This document shows, one piece after another, positions 27,040 through 35,495 of a stretch of 64,000 bases of DNA. Positions within the stretch are counted from its first letter, which is position 1. Every line of letters begins with the position of its first letter. The notes under the pieces were generated by a model, which was not told the origin of the DNA, ran no database searches, and saw only the letters and a program-made list of their open reading frames with translations. The stretch lies in NCBI GenBank assembly GCA_020637195.1, contig JACJWK010000008.1, positions 1 through 64,000 of the forward strand, given 5' to 3'. Made by a program: the position numbers and the translations under genes. Origin of the DNA: Microthrixaceae bacterium. Its GTDB lineage: Bacteria; Actinomycetota; Acidimicrobiia; Acidimicrobiales; DATDAH01.

Positions 27040-28121
27040 GCGTGCTCCCCCGCACCGTGGCGCTCGGGGAGCGACGGGTGGGACCGGGCGAGCCGGTCTA
27101 CGTGATCGCCGAGCTGTCCGCCAACCACGGCCACGACCTCGACACGGCCCGGGCGATCGTCGCCGCCGCGGCCGAGGCGGGCGCCGACGCGGTGAAGCTC
27201 CAGACCTACACCGCCGACACGATGACCATCGACGCCCGGACGCCGCCGTTCGTGGTCGGCGACGGCACGCTGTGGGCCGGCCGCAACCTGTACGAGCTCT
27301 ACCAGGAGGCGGCCACGCCGTGGGAGTGGCACGCCGAGCTCCAGGCCCAGGCCCGCGACCTGGGCCTCGACCTGTTCTCGACGCCCTTCGACGCCACGGC
27401 GGTCGCGTTCCTCGACGAGCTCGGGACCCCGGCGATGAAGATCGCCTCGTTCGAGCTGGTCGACCTCGAGCTGATCCGCGCCGCGGCGGCCACCGGGCAG
27501 CCGCTCATCGTGTCGACGGGGATGGCCACCGACGCCGAGATCGACGAGGCGGTCGAGGCCGCCGTGGGGGCCGGTGCGACGGGCCTGGTCCTGTTGCGGT
27601 GCAACAGCTCCTATCCCGCGCCGCCCGACGAGATGGACCTGCGCACCATTCCGGCGATGGCACGGCGCTGGTCGGTGCCGGTGGGCTTCTCGGACCACAC
27701 CCTCGGAACCACCGCGGCCACGGTGGCGGTCGCGCTCGGGGCCTCGGTGCTCGAGAAGCACCTCACGCTGCGCCGGTCCGACGGCGGCCCCGACGCCGCG
27801 TTCTCCCTGGAGCCCGGCGAGTTCGGCGCGATGGTGGCGGCGGTGCGCGAGGCCGAGGCCGCGCTGGGCGGCGTCCGCTTCGGGCCCTCCGAGCGCGAGC
27901 GTGCGAGCCTGGCCTTCCGACGGTCGCTCTTCGTCGTGGCCGACGTGGGCGAGGGCGAGGTCCTGACCCGCGACCACGTCGCGGCCATCCGGCCCGGCGA
28001 CGGCCTCGCCCCCAAGCACCTCGACGCGGTGCTCGGCCGGGTGGCGGCGCGCCCGCTGGTGCGCGGCACGCCACTGGACTGGGACCTGTTGGTCCCCGAG
28101 GGCCTCGACCGGGGTGACTAG
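27036..28121 (+). CDS. pseI: Pseudaminic acid synthase
   Basis: 361 aa. The NeuB-type TIM barrel opens with YVIAELSANHGHDLDTARAI and continues with DAVKLQTYTADTMTID, LWAGRNLYELYQEAATPWEW, DLFSTPFDATAVAFLDEL, VSTGMATDAEI and GFSDHTLGTTAATVA; EKHLTLRRSDGGPDAAFSLE is diagnostic of PseI over NeuB and LegI. A C-terminal SAF (antifreeze-like) domain spans about 295-355. It condenses the 6-deoxy-diacetamido-altrose with phosphoenolpyruvate to give the nine-carbon acid. The start is ATG 27036. The stop TAG interleaves with the stop of the opposing methylase gene. Confidence 0.93.
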   Translation: MSVLPRTVALGERRVGPGEPVYVIAELSANHGHDLDTARAIVAAAAEAGADAVKLQTYTADTMTIDARTPPFVVGDGTLWAGRNLYELYQEAATPWEWHAELQAQARDLGLDLFSTPFDATAVAFLDELGTPAMKIASFELVDLELIRAAAATGQPLIVSTGMATDAEIDEAVEAAVGAGATGLVLLRCNSSYPAPPDEMDLRTIPAMARRWSVPVGFSDHTLGTTAATVAVALGASVLEKHLTLRRSDGGPDAAFSLEPGEFGAMVAAVREAEAALGGVRFGPSERERASLAFRRSLFVVADVGEGEVLTRDHVAAIRPGDGLAPKHLDAVLGRVAARPLVRGTPLDWDLLVPEGLDRGD

Positions 28122-28759
28122 CGCTTCTCGAGCACCGAGAGCGTCACCCGGTCGAAGCCGTCGTCGGCGGTGAGGAAGCGCTCCTCGACCAGGGTGAGCT
28201 CGGGGAACAGCTCGGTGTAGAGGCGGCCGTAGTCGCGCTTGAAGAGCAGGCCGTCGTGGCCGCGGTAGTGGATCTCGGTCGGCTCGTCGGCGTGGTACTC
28301 GCCGCACACCACCCACCGTCGTGAGGTGCGGACGAGCTCGCCCATCACGAGCGGCAGGATCGCGTCGGGCTGGTGGATCAGGAGACCGACGGTGAACGTC
28401 AGGTCGAACCACCGGTCTCGGAAGGGGAGCTCGCGGGCGCTGCCCCACGTGGCGTTCACCCCGGGCACGTGCACGCGCAGGGCGTCGAGCACGGCGTCGT
28501 TGATGTCGAGTCCCCACACGTCGTGGGCGGGCAGGTGACGGGCGAGGTGCACCAGGTTGTCGCCCTGCGTGCAGCCGACCTCGAGGACGCGCTCGGCGGG
28601 GTACCGGGCCACGAAGTCGTCCCAGAAGGCGGCCCGGGGCCCGGCGACGTCGGCGTTGCGCTCCAGGTACTCCTGGCCGAACCCGCCCGCCCACAGGGCC
28701 TCGTTGCGGGTGGCGACCGGCAGATCGTGGCCGGCGGTCGGGTGGTCGGTGGCGGTCAT
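28118..28759 (-). CDS. Pseudaminic acid biosynthesis-associated methylase
   Basis: 213 aa. It has the class I SAM fold with motif I VLEVGCTQGDNL and the family-specific start NEALWAGGFGQEYLERNAD, followed by WGLDINDAVLDAL, FDLTFTVGLLIHQPD and YHADEPTEIHYRGHDGLLFK. The pattern fits the Pse-associated methylase family, found almost only beside pse genes; the methyl acceptor is not established. It is the last gene of the minus-strand operon (30 nt after pseF) and shares CTAG at 28118-28121 with the pseI stop. Confidence 0.88.
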   Translation of the reverse strand: MTATDHPTAGHDLPVATRNEALWAGGFGQEYLERNADVAGPRAAFWDDFVARYPAERVLEVGCTQGDNLVHLARHLPAHDVWGLDINDAVLDALRVHVPGVNATWGSARELPFRDRWFDLTFTVGLLIHQPDAILPLVMGELVRTSRRWVVCGEYHADEPTEIHYRGHDGLLFKRDYGRLYTELFPELTLVEERFLTADDGFDRVTLSVLEKR

Positions 28760-28789
28760 GGGGGCTCCGGTGGGTGCGGGGACGGTGAC

Positions 28790-29554
28790 TCAGTGGCGCG
28801 CCGTGCCGGCGGCGAGCGGATGGTTTACGAAGTGCAGGCCGGGGGGTGCGCCCAGGCGGCGGGGAGGCCCCGCCCGGACACCGGCCACCGCGAGCACGTC
28901 GTGCCACCCCGCGGTGACGGGGTCGTCGAGCAGTGCGACGATCGCCCGCAGCCGGGCCAGGTCCTCGGCGGTGTCGAGCGTCCAGCGCTCGTGGCCGAGC
29001 TGCTCGTCGGCCTCGAGCGACGCCAGGCGGAACCGGGTCGGATGGCGGTGGAAGAAAGGGGTCACGTGCTCGCGCTCGTCGCCGGCCACGGCGTCGGCGG
29101 CCGCGGCGCGCAGCGCCTCGGACCGCACGACCTCGACGTCGAGGCCGTCGGGGAAGGTGCGCTCGAGCGAGTTGGACGTGTAGTCGGCGTCCCAGCGGCG
29201 GTGCACCCCCAGCGTCGAGTCGACGACGACGGGGTCGACCAACGGGCAGTCCGCGGTGATGCGCACGACGTCGTCGGCCGGATGCCGGTCGACCGCCAGC
29301 ACGAACCGGCCCAGGACGTCGTGCTCGGGCCCTCGGACGACGGGCACGCCGGCCTCGGCCGCCAGCGCCGCCACCGCGTCGTCGCCCGGCCGGTCGCTCG
29401 TGGCGACCACCACCTGGTCGAGGTGGGCGCGTGCCAGCCTCGCCAGGACGAGCCCGAGCACCGGGCGGCCGCCGAGGTCGGCGAGCACCTTGCCGGGCAG
29501 GCGGGTCGAGCCCATGCGGGCCTGGACCACGCCGACGCTCGTACGGGATCCCAC
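28790..29554 (-). CDS. pseF: SpsF-type cytidylyltransferase, candidate CMP-pseudaminic acid synthetase
   Basis: 254 aa. The nucleotidyltransferase signature QARMGSTRLPGKVLADLGG occupies residues 11-29; VVATSDRPGDDAVAALA and ITADCPLVDPVVVD supply the metal-binding region. SpsF proteins are distant relatives of NeuA and often take the PseF role in pse clusters. It would activate the nonulosonic acid with CTP. GTG 29554 is the probable start, 17 nt after the oxidoreductase stop. No other CMP-sugar synthetase candidate lies in the island, which strengthens the assignment. Confidence 0.8.
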   Translation of the reverse strand: MGSRTSVGVVQARMGSTRLPGKVLADLGGRPVLGLVLARLARAHLDQVVVATSDRPGDDAVAALAAEAGVPVVRGPEHDVLGRFVLAVDRHPADDVVRITADCPLVDPVVVDSTLGVHRRWDADYTSNSLERTFPDGLDVEVVRSEALRAAAADAVAGDEREHVTPFFHRHPTRFRLASLEADEQLGHERWTLDTAEDLARLRAIVALLDDPVTAGWHDVLAVAGVRAGPPRRLGAPPGLHFVNHPLAAGTARH

Positions 29555-29571
29555 CGCCGCGCCGCCCCCGC

Positions 29572-30537
29572 CTACGGGCGCCCGGCGGCGGCGCGGATCT
29601 GGTCGGCGAGGCGCAGTGAGGCGATGGCCTCCTGGGCGTCGACCGGGGGCGCCGCGTCCTCGCGCAGCCAGGCCAGGAAGCACTCGGTCTGGCGCTCGTA
29701 CGAGCACGCCAGCGAGTCGATCGCGGGCTCGACCTCGGCCTCGCCGTCCTTCTCGACCTCGATGACCTCCCGGGCCCAGTCGAGGCGGAGGGTCGCATCG
29801 GTCCCGATGATCTCGATGCCCCGCCGGTACCGGCGACTCAGGTAGTCGAGCGACACCTCGGCGAGCACCCCGCTGTCGTGGCGCAGCAGCGTCTTGACGG
29901 TGTCCTCGACGTCGATCTCGAGGTCGCCGAGGCGGGCCACCTCGGCACCGAGCACCGAGAACGACCCGCCCAGGAGCCACACCAGCAGGTCGAGCTCGTG
30001 GATGGCGTCGAGGAGCACGCCGCCGCCGAGCTCGGACCGCGCCGAGTACGACTCCCGGTAGTCGACGGTGGGGCGCCAGTCGGGCAGGTAGCTGCCGAAC
30101 CAGGCCCGCACCGAGGTGATGCGGCCGGCCCGGCCGGAGTGGGCGAGCTCCACGATGCGCTGGACCGGCGGGTGGAACCGGAGGTTGAACCCCACCATGA
30201 CCCGGTCCGTCGCCGAGAGCAGCGCCTCGGTGCCGTCGAGGGTGAGGTGGATGGGCTTCTCGATCAGGACCTTCGCACCCGTGTCCAGGGCGGCGAGGGC
30301 CTGCTCGAGGTGGGCGCTCGTGGGGCTGGCCACCACGACACCGTCGTAGCCCTCGAGGTGGTCGAGGTCGAACGGGACGGTGCGGGCGTGGCGAACGGAC
30401 TTGGCCCGGCCCGGGGAGGGGTCGGCCAGCGAGACGTCGGCGCCGGCCGCGTGCAGGTTCCGGGCGTGACGGCTGCCGATCGACCCGGCGCCCAGCACGA
30501 GCACCGAGGTGCCCCGCTTCAGCAGGCGCATGCTCAT
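29572..30537 (-). CDS. Gfo/Idh/MocA family sugar oxidoreductase
   Basis: 321 aa. The Rossmann fold starts with VLGAGSIGSRHARN (about 14-27); EKP at 88-90 is the family's catalytic lysine motif, and VGFNLRFHP follows. A GGGVLLDAIHELDLLVWLLGG helix places the usual D/H pair. It would oxidise or reduce a nucleotide-sugar or nonulosonic-acid hydroxyl with NAD(P). ATG 30537 overlaps the aminotransferase stop (ATGA), so the two are translationally coupled, which suggests they act in sequence (oxidise, then aminate). Its exact substrate is unknown. Confidence 0.85.
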   Translation of the reverse strand: MSMRLLKRGTSVLVLGAGSIGSRHARNLHAAGADVSLADPSPGRAKSVRHARTVPFDLDHLEGYDGVVVASPTSAHLEQALAALDTGAKVLIEKPIHLTLDGTEALLSATDRVMVGFNLRFHPPVQRIVELAHSGRAGRITSVRAWFGSYLPDWRPTVDYRESYSARSELGGGVLLDAIHELDLLVWLLGGSFSVLGAEVARLGDLEIDVEDTVKTLLRHDSGVLAEVSLDYLSRRYRRGIEIIGTDATLRLDWAREVIEVEKDGEAEVEPAIDSLACSYERQTECFLAWLREDAAPPVDAQEAIASLRLADQIRAAAGRP

Positions 30538-31805
30538 CGCACCGGCCGGAAGACGGGCTCGACGGGCGGGCCGACGAGGCGGGCGGCGACGTCCTCGCCG
30601 CGGCCCAGGGCGCCGAGCGCGCCGTCGAAGGCGTCGAGGGCGAGGGCGACGTCGTCCTCGGTGTGGCGGAAGCAGGGAAACAGGGAGCCGTTGAAGAGCA
30701 CGCCGGCCTGACCGAGGCACTGCTGGACCCAGCTCTTGTGCACGAGCTCGTCGGGGCCGGGGAAGCCCACGACCGTTCGGTGGGGCTCGCCGCCGACCGT
30801 GACGAGGTGGGCGACGCCGTGCTCGTCGACGAGCGCCCGGAGGCCCTGCTGCAGGTCCGATCCCAACCGCTCGATGTGGCCGAGCACCTCGCCGTCGGCG
30901 ATCGCGTCCAGCACCGCACCGGCGGCGGCCAGCGACAGCGCCTCGCCGCCGTGGGTGCCCGAGTAGAAGACCTCCTTGAAGACGGCCATGACCGCGGCCC
31001 TCCCGCCGACGGCCGAGATGGGCATCCCGTTGCCCAGCGCCTTGCCGTAGCAGGAGAGGTCGGGCTGCACCCCGTAGCGCTCTCGGGCGCCGCCGGGGGC
31101 GAGGCGGAAGCCGGTGATGACCTCGTCGAACACCGAGACCGCCCCGTGGCGGCGGGTGAGGTCGACGACCGCTTCGAGGTACCCGGGCTCGGGCACGGTG
31201 GCGCCCGACGGCTCGAGCACGACCGCGGCGACCTCGTCGGGGTACGTCTCGAGCGCCCGCTCGAGGCTCGCCAGGTCGCCGAAGGTGAACGTGGCGGTCA
31301 GGTCCACGACCGCCTTGGGAACGCCGGCGTCCCGCGTGGTGCTGGCGATGTACCAGTCGTGCCATCCGTGGTACCCCGCGACGAGGACCCGGTCGCGCCC
31401 GGTGATGGCCCGGGCCGCCCGGACGGCCGCGCTGACGGCGTCCGAGCCCGACTTGCCGAACCGCACGGCGTCGACGCCGGGGCACAGGGCGACGATGCGC
31501 TCGGCCACCTCGACCTCGAGCGGGTGCATCAACGTGAACGTGATCCCGTCGTCGAGTTGGCGGCGCACCGCGTCGTCCACGACCGGCTCGGCGTAGCCCA
31601 GCAGCACGGGGCCGAGGGCCATGGGGAAGTCGACGTACTCGTTGCCGTCGACGTCCCAGACGTGGGCGCCGCGCCCACGCACGAGGTAGCGGGGATGGGC
31701 GCCCTGGACCCACTGCGACGGGTGCTTGGACAGGGTCTGGGTGCCGAGCGGGATCACCCGCTCGGCCCGCTCGAACAGGTCGTGGGAACGGTCGAAGGAC
31801 GTCAT
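30534..31805 (-). CDS. Class III PLP aminotransferase (glutamate-1-semialdehyde mutase-like)
   Basis: 423 aa. FDEVITGFR carries the PLP-pyridine aspartate D227 and CYGKALGNG the Schiff-base lysine K255. The N-terminal layout (RVIPLGTQTLSKHPSQ, VDFPMALGPVLLGY) is like HemL, but the context is glycan synthesis rather than tetrapyrroles. Paralogues of this kind recur in nonulosonic acid loci beside SpsF and Gfo/Idh/MocA genes, without a settled function as far as I know. It overlaps pseC upstream and the oxidoreductase downstream by 4 nt each. Confidence 0.85.
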   Translation of the reverse strand: MTSFDRSHDLFERAERVIPLGTQTLSKHPSQWVQGAHPRYLVRGRGAHVWDVDGNEYVDFPMALGPVLLGYAEPVVDDAVRRQLDDGITFTLMHPLEVEVAERIVALCPGVDAVRFGKSGSDAVSAAVRAARAITGRDRVLVAGYHGWHDWYIASTTRDAGVPKAVVDLTATFTFGDLASLERALETYPDEVAAVVLEPSGATVPEPGYLEAVVDLTRRHGAVSVFDEVITGFRLAPGGARERYGVQPDLSCYGKALGNGMPISAVGGRAAVMAVFKEVFYSGTHGGEALSLAAAGAVLDAIADGEVLGHIERLGSDLQQGLRALVDEHGVAHLVTVGGEPHRTVVGFPGPDELVHKSWVQQCLGQAGVLFNGSLFPCFRHTEDDVALALDAFDGALGALGRGEDVAARLVGPPVEPVFRPVR

Positions 31806-32887
31806 GCCGCCGTCCCCTCCAGCGCCCGGGCGAGCACGTCCACGACCCGGTCCTGCTCGTCCCCGGTCAGGTCCGGGAACAGCGGCAGCGACAGCAGGCC
31901 GGCGTACACCGCCTCGGTGGCGGGGTAGCCCGCGGGGTCGGCCGCGAAGCGGGGATGCCGGTAGAGGGGCACGTAGTGGACCTGCACCATCACCTCATCG
32001 GCACGAAGGGCGTCGTACACATGCCTTCGGGCCGGAACCTGCACGGGGAACAGGTGGTAGGCGTGGCGCCCGCCCACCGGCGCCGCCGGCGGCAGTCCGA
32101 CGGGGAGGTCGGCGAGCAGCACCCGGTAGCGGTCGGCGAGCTCGTTGCGCCGGGTGACGAAGCGCTCCAGCTTCGCGAGCTGGCTCGTGCCCAGCGCGGC
32201 GGCGATGTCGGAGAGGCGCAGGTTGTGGCCCTCCTCGGCGATCTCGTACGCCCAGCCCCCGAGGTCGGGGCGGGGCACCACGCCGTGGCGCCCGAACCGG
32301 CGCAGCGCGGCGGCCAGTTCGGCGTCGTTGGTCGTCACGGCCCCACCCTCGCCGGTGGTCACCACCTTGACCGGGTGGAACGAGAAGCAGCACAGGTCGC
32401 TGTGGGCGCAGTTGCCGACGGGGCCGTCCGGCGTCCGGGCCCCGAGGGCGTGGGCGGCGTCCTCGATGACGACGCGGGGCCGTCGCGCCAGCGTGGCCAG
32501 GTCGAGCGGGAGACCGGCGTAGTGGACCGCCACGAGGGCCTCGACGTCGGCCGGCACGCGCGCGGGGTCGAGGTTCCACGTGGCCGGGTCGACGTCGACC
32601 ACGACGGGCGTGGCCCCGACGTAGGTCGCGCACGCCGCGCTCGCGGCGAAGGTCAGCGCCGACGTGGCCACCCGGTCGCCCGGGCCGAGCCCCGCGGCGG
32701 CGCAGGCGGCGTGCAGGGCGGCGGTCCCGCTCGAGAACGCGACCGCATGGCGGGCGCCGGTCAGCTCGCACAGCCGCGCCTCGAACTCGTCGACCGCGGG
32801 GCCCTGCGTGAGCCAGTCGCCCTTCAGGACCGCGGTGACCGCGGCGATGTCGTCGTCGTCGACCGACTGGCGCCCGTACGGGATCAT
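31802..32887 (-). CDS. pseC: UDP-4-amino-4,6-dideoxy-sugar aminotransferase
   Basis: 361 aa, DegT/DnrJ/EryC1 fold. The N-terminus IPYGRQSVDDDDIAAV and GDWLTQGPAVDEFE are typical of PseC. The PLP lysine is K174 in FHPVKVVTTGEGG and the stacking region is FSSGTAALHAA. It transaminates the 4-keto group of the PseB product with L-glutamate. It starts at ATG 32887, 31 nt after pseB, and overlaps the class III aminotransferase by ATGA. The presence of two different aminotransferases in one operon argues for a second amination step. Confidence 0.92.
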   Translation of the reverse strand: MIPYGRQSVDDDDIAAVTAVLKGDWLTQGPAVDEFEARLCELTGARHAVAFSSGTAALHAACAAAGLGPGDRVATSALTFAASAACATYVGATPVVVDVDPATWNLDPARVPADVEALVAVHYAGLPLDLATLARRPRVVIEDAAHALGARTPDGPVGNCAHSDLCCFSFHPVKVVTTGEGGAVTTNDAELAAALRRFGRHGVVPRPDLGGWAYEIAEEGHNLRLSDIAAALGTSQLAKLERFVTRRNELADRYRVLLADLPVGLPPAAPVGGRHAYHLFPVQVPARRHVYDALRADEVMVQVHYVPLYRHPRFAADPAGYPATEAVYAGLLSLPLFPDLTGDEQDRVVDVLARALEGTAA

Positions 32888-32918
32888 GCGGCGGACCCCC
32901 GCGCGCCCGCGCGGGCGC

Positions 32919-33887
32919 TCAACCCACCAGCTCCCGCAGGTCCTCCACGGACAGCCAGTCGGTGTTGGTGGCCGACGAGTACGTGAAGTCGTCGTCGAGG
33001 GGCTTGCCCTCCAGCCAGCGCGGCTCGTCGGTCCACCACGGGTGCTCGGGCAGCACGACGTACACGTCCTCGGTCTCGACCGAGTGCCGGCTCTCGTCCG
33101 CGGTCAGCAGCAGCTCGTGCAGCTTCTCGCCGGGGCGGATGCCGGTGACCTCGCGGGGGACGCCGGGGGCGATGGCCTCGGCGAGGTCGGTGACCTTCAT
33201 CGACGGGATCTTGGGGATGAACACCTCGCCGCCGGCGGCGTGGTCCAGCGCGAACAGCACCAGGTCGACGGCCTGGTCGAGGGTGATCCAGAACCGCGTC
33301 ATGCGCTCGTCGGTGACGGTGAGCAGCCCGGCCTCGGCCTGGCGCTGGAACAGGGGCACCACCGAGCCCCGGGAGCCCACGACGTTGCCGTAGCGCACGC
33401 ACGACAAGACGGTGTCGGAGTGGCTCGCGTAGGCGTTGCCCTGCACCACGATCTTCTCCTCGCAGAGCTTCGTCGCCCCGTAGAGGTTGACCGGGTTGAC
33501 GGCCTTGTCGGTCGAGAGGGCGACCACCTTCGTGACGCTCGAGTCGATGGCGCAGTCGACCACGTGCTGGGTGCCGAGCACGTTGGTCTGCACGGCTTCG
33601 AACGGGTTGTACTCGCAGGCCGGCACCTGCTTCATGGCGGCGGCGTGGACGATGACGTCGGCGCCCTGGCAGGCCCGGGCCAGGCGGGTCTTGTTGCGCA
33701 CGTCGCCGAGCAGGTAGCGGACGTTGCGGTCGCCGTGGCGGGCGAGCATCTCGGACTGCTTCAGCTCGTCGCGGGAGTAGACCCGGATGGTGGCGTCGGG
33801 CCACCGGCCGAGCACCCGCTCGACGAAGGCGTTGCCGAAGCTGCCGGTGCCGCCGGTGAGGAGGATCGTCGCGCCCGAGAGGTCCAT
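32919..33887 (-). CDS. pseB: UDP-GlcNAc 4,6-dehydratase (C5-inverting)
   Basis: 322 aa short-chain dehydrogenase. The NAD(P) loop is TGGTGSFGNAF (11-21); LSTDKAVNPVNLYGATK gives D127, K128, Y136 and K140, the catalytic arrangement of PseB/FlaA1 rather than the retaining dehydratases. MKQVPACEYNPFEAVQTNV is also family-typical. It makes UDP-2-acetamido-2,6-dideoxy-L-arabino-hexos-4-ulose, the first step of the pseudaminic pathway. ATG 33887 is preceded by GGAAGG; the upstream extension to 33959 is non-homologous. It heads the minus-strand operon and lies just downstream of the 82-bp tandem repeat. Confidence 0.95.
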   Translation of the reverse strand: MDLSGATILLTGGTGSFGNAFVERVLGRWPDATIRVYSRDELKQSEMLARHGDRNVRYLLGDVRNKTRLARACQGADVIVHAAAMKQVPACEYNPFEAVQTNVLGTQHVVDCAIDSSVTKVVALSTDKAVNPVNLYGATKLCEEKIVVQGNAYASHSDTVLSCVRYGNVVGSRGSVVPLFQRQAEAGLLTVTDERMTRFWITLDQAVDLVLFALDHAAGGEVFIPKIPSMKVTDLAEAIAPGVPREVTGIRPGEKLHELLLTADESRHSVETEDVYVVLPEHPWWTDEPRWLEGKPLDDDFTYSSATNTDWLSVEDLRELVG

Positions 33888-33997
33888 GCCCTTCCATCGG
33901 CATGGGCCGCCCGGCCTACAGCACCGATCCCGACTCTCACCCTCCGTGTCGAGCGGCAACGCGCACCGTGTCGGAGGAGCCCGGCCCGGCCAGCGGC

Positions 33998-34238
33998 GGG
34001 GTGACGTGCCGGAGCGGAGCGGAGGCGCGGTGAGAGCGAACCGGATCGCCGAAGGCGTCCCGACGAAGGAGGAGGAGCCGGGGTGACGTGCCGGAGCGGA
34101 GCGGAGGCGCGGTGTGGGCGAACCGGATCGCCGAAGGCGCTCCGACGGAGGAGGAGGAGCCGGGGTGACGTGCCGGAGCGGAGCGGAGGCGCGGTGTGGG
34201 CGAACCGGATCGCCGAAGGCGTCCCGACGAAGGAGGGA
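33998..34238. repeat. 82-bp tandem repeat, about 2.9 copies, upstream of pseB
   Basis: Copies begin at 33998, 34080 and 34162 (the t of GGGGTGACG recurs exactly every 82 bases). Copies 2 and 3 are nearly identical; copy 1 differs in a few bases. Each contains the small hairpin CGCCGAAGGCG and a purine-rich GGAGGAGGAGCC end. The array fills most of the 352-bp gap between nadA (stop 34240) and pseB (start 33887). The period is not a multiple of 3 and all frames break, so it is non-coding. It resembles an intergenic REP-like element. Confidence 0.9.
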
Positions 34239-34239
34239 C

Positions 34240-35334
34240 CTATGTGATGTCGAGCATGCGCTGGAGCGCCACCCGGGCGGACGCGGCGGTGTCGGGGTCG
34301 ACGGTGATGCGGTTGACGACCTCGCCGGCCACGAGGCGCTCGAGCACCCAGGCGAGGTGGGGGCCGTCGATGCGGAACATGGTCGAGCAGGGGCAGATCA
34401 GCGGGTCGAGCGAGACGACGGTCTTGTCGGGGGTCTCGGCGTCGAGGCGCTGGACGAGGTGGATCTCGGTGCCCACGCCGATGGTGGCGCCGGCGGGGGC
34501 CTCGTCGATGGCGCGGATGATGAAGTCGGTGGAGCCCACCTTGTCGGCCAGGGCGCACACCTCGTGGGCGCACTCGGGGTGCGCCACCACGATGCCCTCG
34601 GGGTGCTCGGCACGGAAGGCCTCGACGTGCTCGGGGCGGAAGCGCTGGTGGACCGAGCAGTGGCCCTTCCAGAGCAGGAAGGTGGCCTCCTTGCAGTCGG
34701 CCTCGGTGAGCCCGCCCAGGTCGAACCGTGGGTTCCACACCCGCATGTCGGCCTCGGTGTAGCCCATCGTGTAGCCGGTGTTGCGGCCGAGGTGCTGGTC
34801 GGGGAAGAACAGCACCTTGTCGCCTTGGCCCATGGCCCACTCGAGCACGGCGCGGGCGTTCGTCGAGGTGCACACGGCGCCGCCGTGGTCGCCGACGAAG
34901 GCCTTCAGCGCCGCGGAGGAGTTCATGTAGGTGATGGGCACGAGGCGCTCGACGTCGACGACCCCGGAGAGCTCCTCCCAGGCCTCCTCGACCTGGTCGA
35001 TGTCGGCCATGTCGGCCATCGAGCAGCCGGCGTTGAGGTCGGGAAGGATCACCTGCTGGTCGTCGGCGGTGAGGATGTCGGCCGACTCGGCCATGAAGTG
35101 GACGCCGCAGAACACGATGGTCTTGGCCGTGGGCCGCTGCTGGGCGAGCACCGAGAGGCGGTACGAGTCACCGCGGGCGTCGCACCACTTCATCACCTCG
35201 TCGCGCTGGTAGTGGTGACCGAGCAGGAACACCTCGTCACCGAGCGCGGCCTTGGCCGTGCCGATCCACTCGTCGATCTGCTCGGGGGTGGCGTCGAGGT
35301 AGCGCTCGGGGAGCGGGGTCTGGAGCCTCAGCAT
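34240..35334 (-). CDS. nadA: Quinolinate synthase A
   Basis: 364 aa, close to the family length. LLGHHYQRDEVMKWCD, VFCGVHFMAESADIL, LPDLNAGCSMADM (C104), TYMNSSAALKA, FFPDQHLGRN, HPECAHEV and ICPCSTM (cysteines 314, 316) are the NadA signatures, including candidate [4Fe-4S] ligands. It condenses iminoaspartate with dihydroxyacetone phosphate to quinolinate for NAD synthesis. It stands alone here: nadB and nadC, its usual partners, are not adjacent. It sits inside the glycan island without functional connection to its neighbours. Confidence 0.95.
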   Translation of the reverse strand: MLRLQTPLPERYLDATPEQIDEWIGTAKAALGDEVFLLGHHYQRDEVMKWCDARGDSYRLSVLAQQRPTAKTIVFCGVHFMAESADILTADDQQVILPDLNAGCSMADMADIDQVEEAWEELSGVVDVERLVPITYMNSSAALKAFVGDHGGAVCTSTNARAVLEWAMGQGDKVLFFPDQHLGRNTGYTMGYTEADMRVWNPRFDLGGLTEADCKEATFLLWKGHCSVHQRFRPEHVEAFRAEHPEGIVVAHPECAHEVCALADKVGSTDFIIRAIDEAPAGATIGVGTEIHLVQRLDAETPDKTVVSLDPLICPCSTMFRIDGPHLAWVLERLVAGEVVNRITVDPDTAASARVALQRMLDIT

Positions 35335-35495
35335 GTTGTCGGGGACCTCCCTGGGGGAGCTCCGCTTGCGGGCGGTGGGGGCAGCCTGGTCGCCACGCCA
35401 CGGGGATGTCGCCCACGGAGCTGATATGTCGCCGGAAACCAGGCCGGCGTGGGACCAGTCTAGGCGGGCGACGCAGCGTCACCTTGGATTCGGGC

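Noticed and set aside
27036..28121. Sialic (NeuB) or legionaminic (LegI) acid synthase
   Set aside because: The RNLYELYQEAATPWEW and EKHLTLRRSDGG segments, and neighbours PseB, PseC and PseG, fit pseudaminic acid synthase better.
30534..31805. hemL, glutamate-1-semialdehyde aminomutase for heme synthesis
   Set aside because: Embedded by 4-nt overlaps in the pse operon, with no tetrapyrrole genes near; a nonulosonic acid role fits the context better.
33998..34238. CRISPR array
   Set aside because: The repeats are head-to-tail 82-bp units with no unique spacers, and no cas genes are present.
33998..34238. A coding repeat protein over the 82-bp array
   Set aside because: The period is not a multiple of three and frames break between copies.
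35337..35495. A riboswitch upstream of nadA
   Set aside because: The leader shows no structure I could match to a known NAD-related riboswitch.
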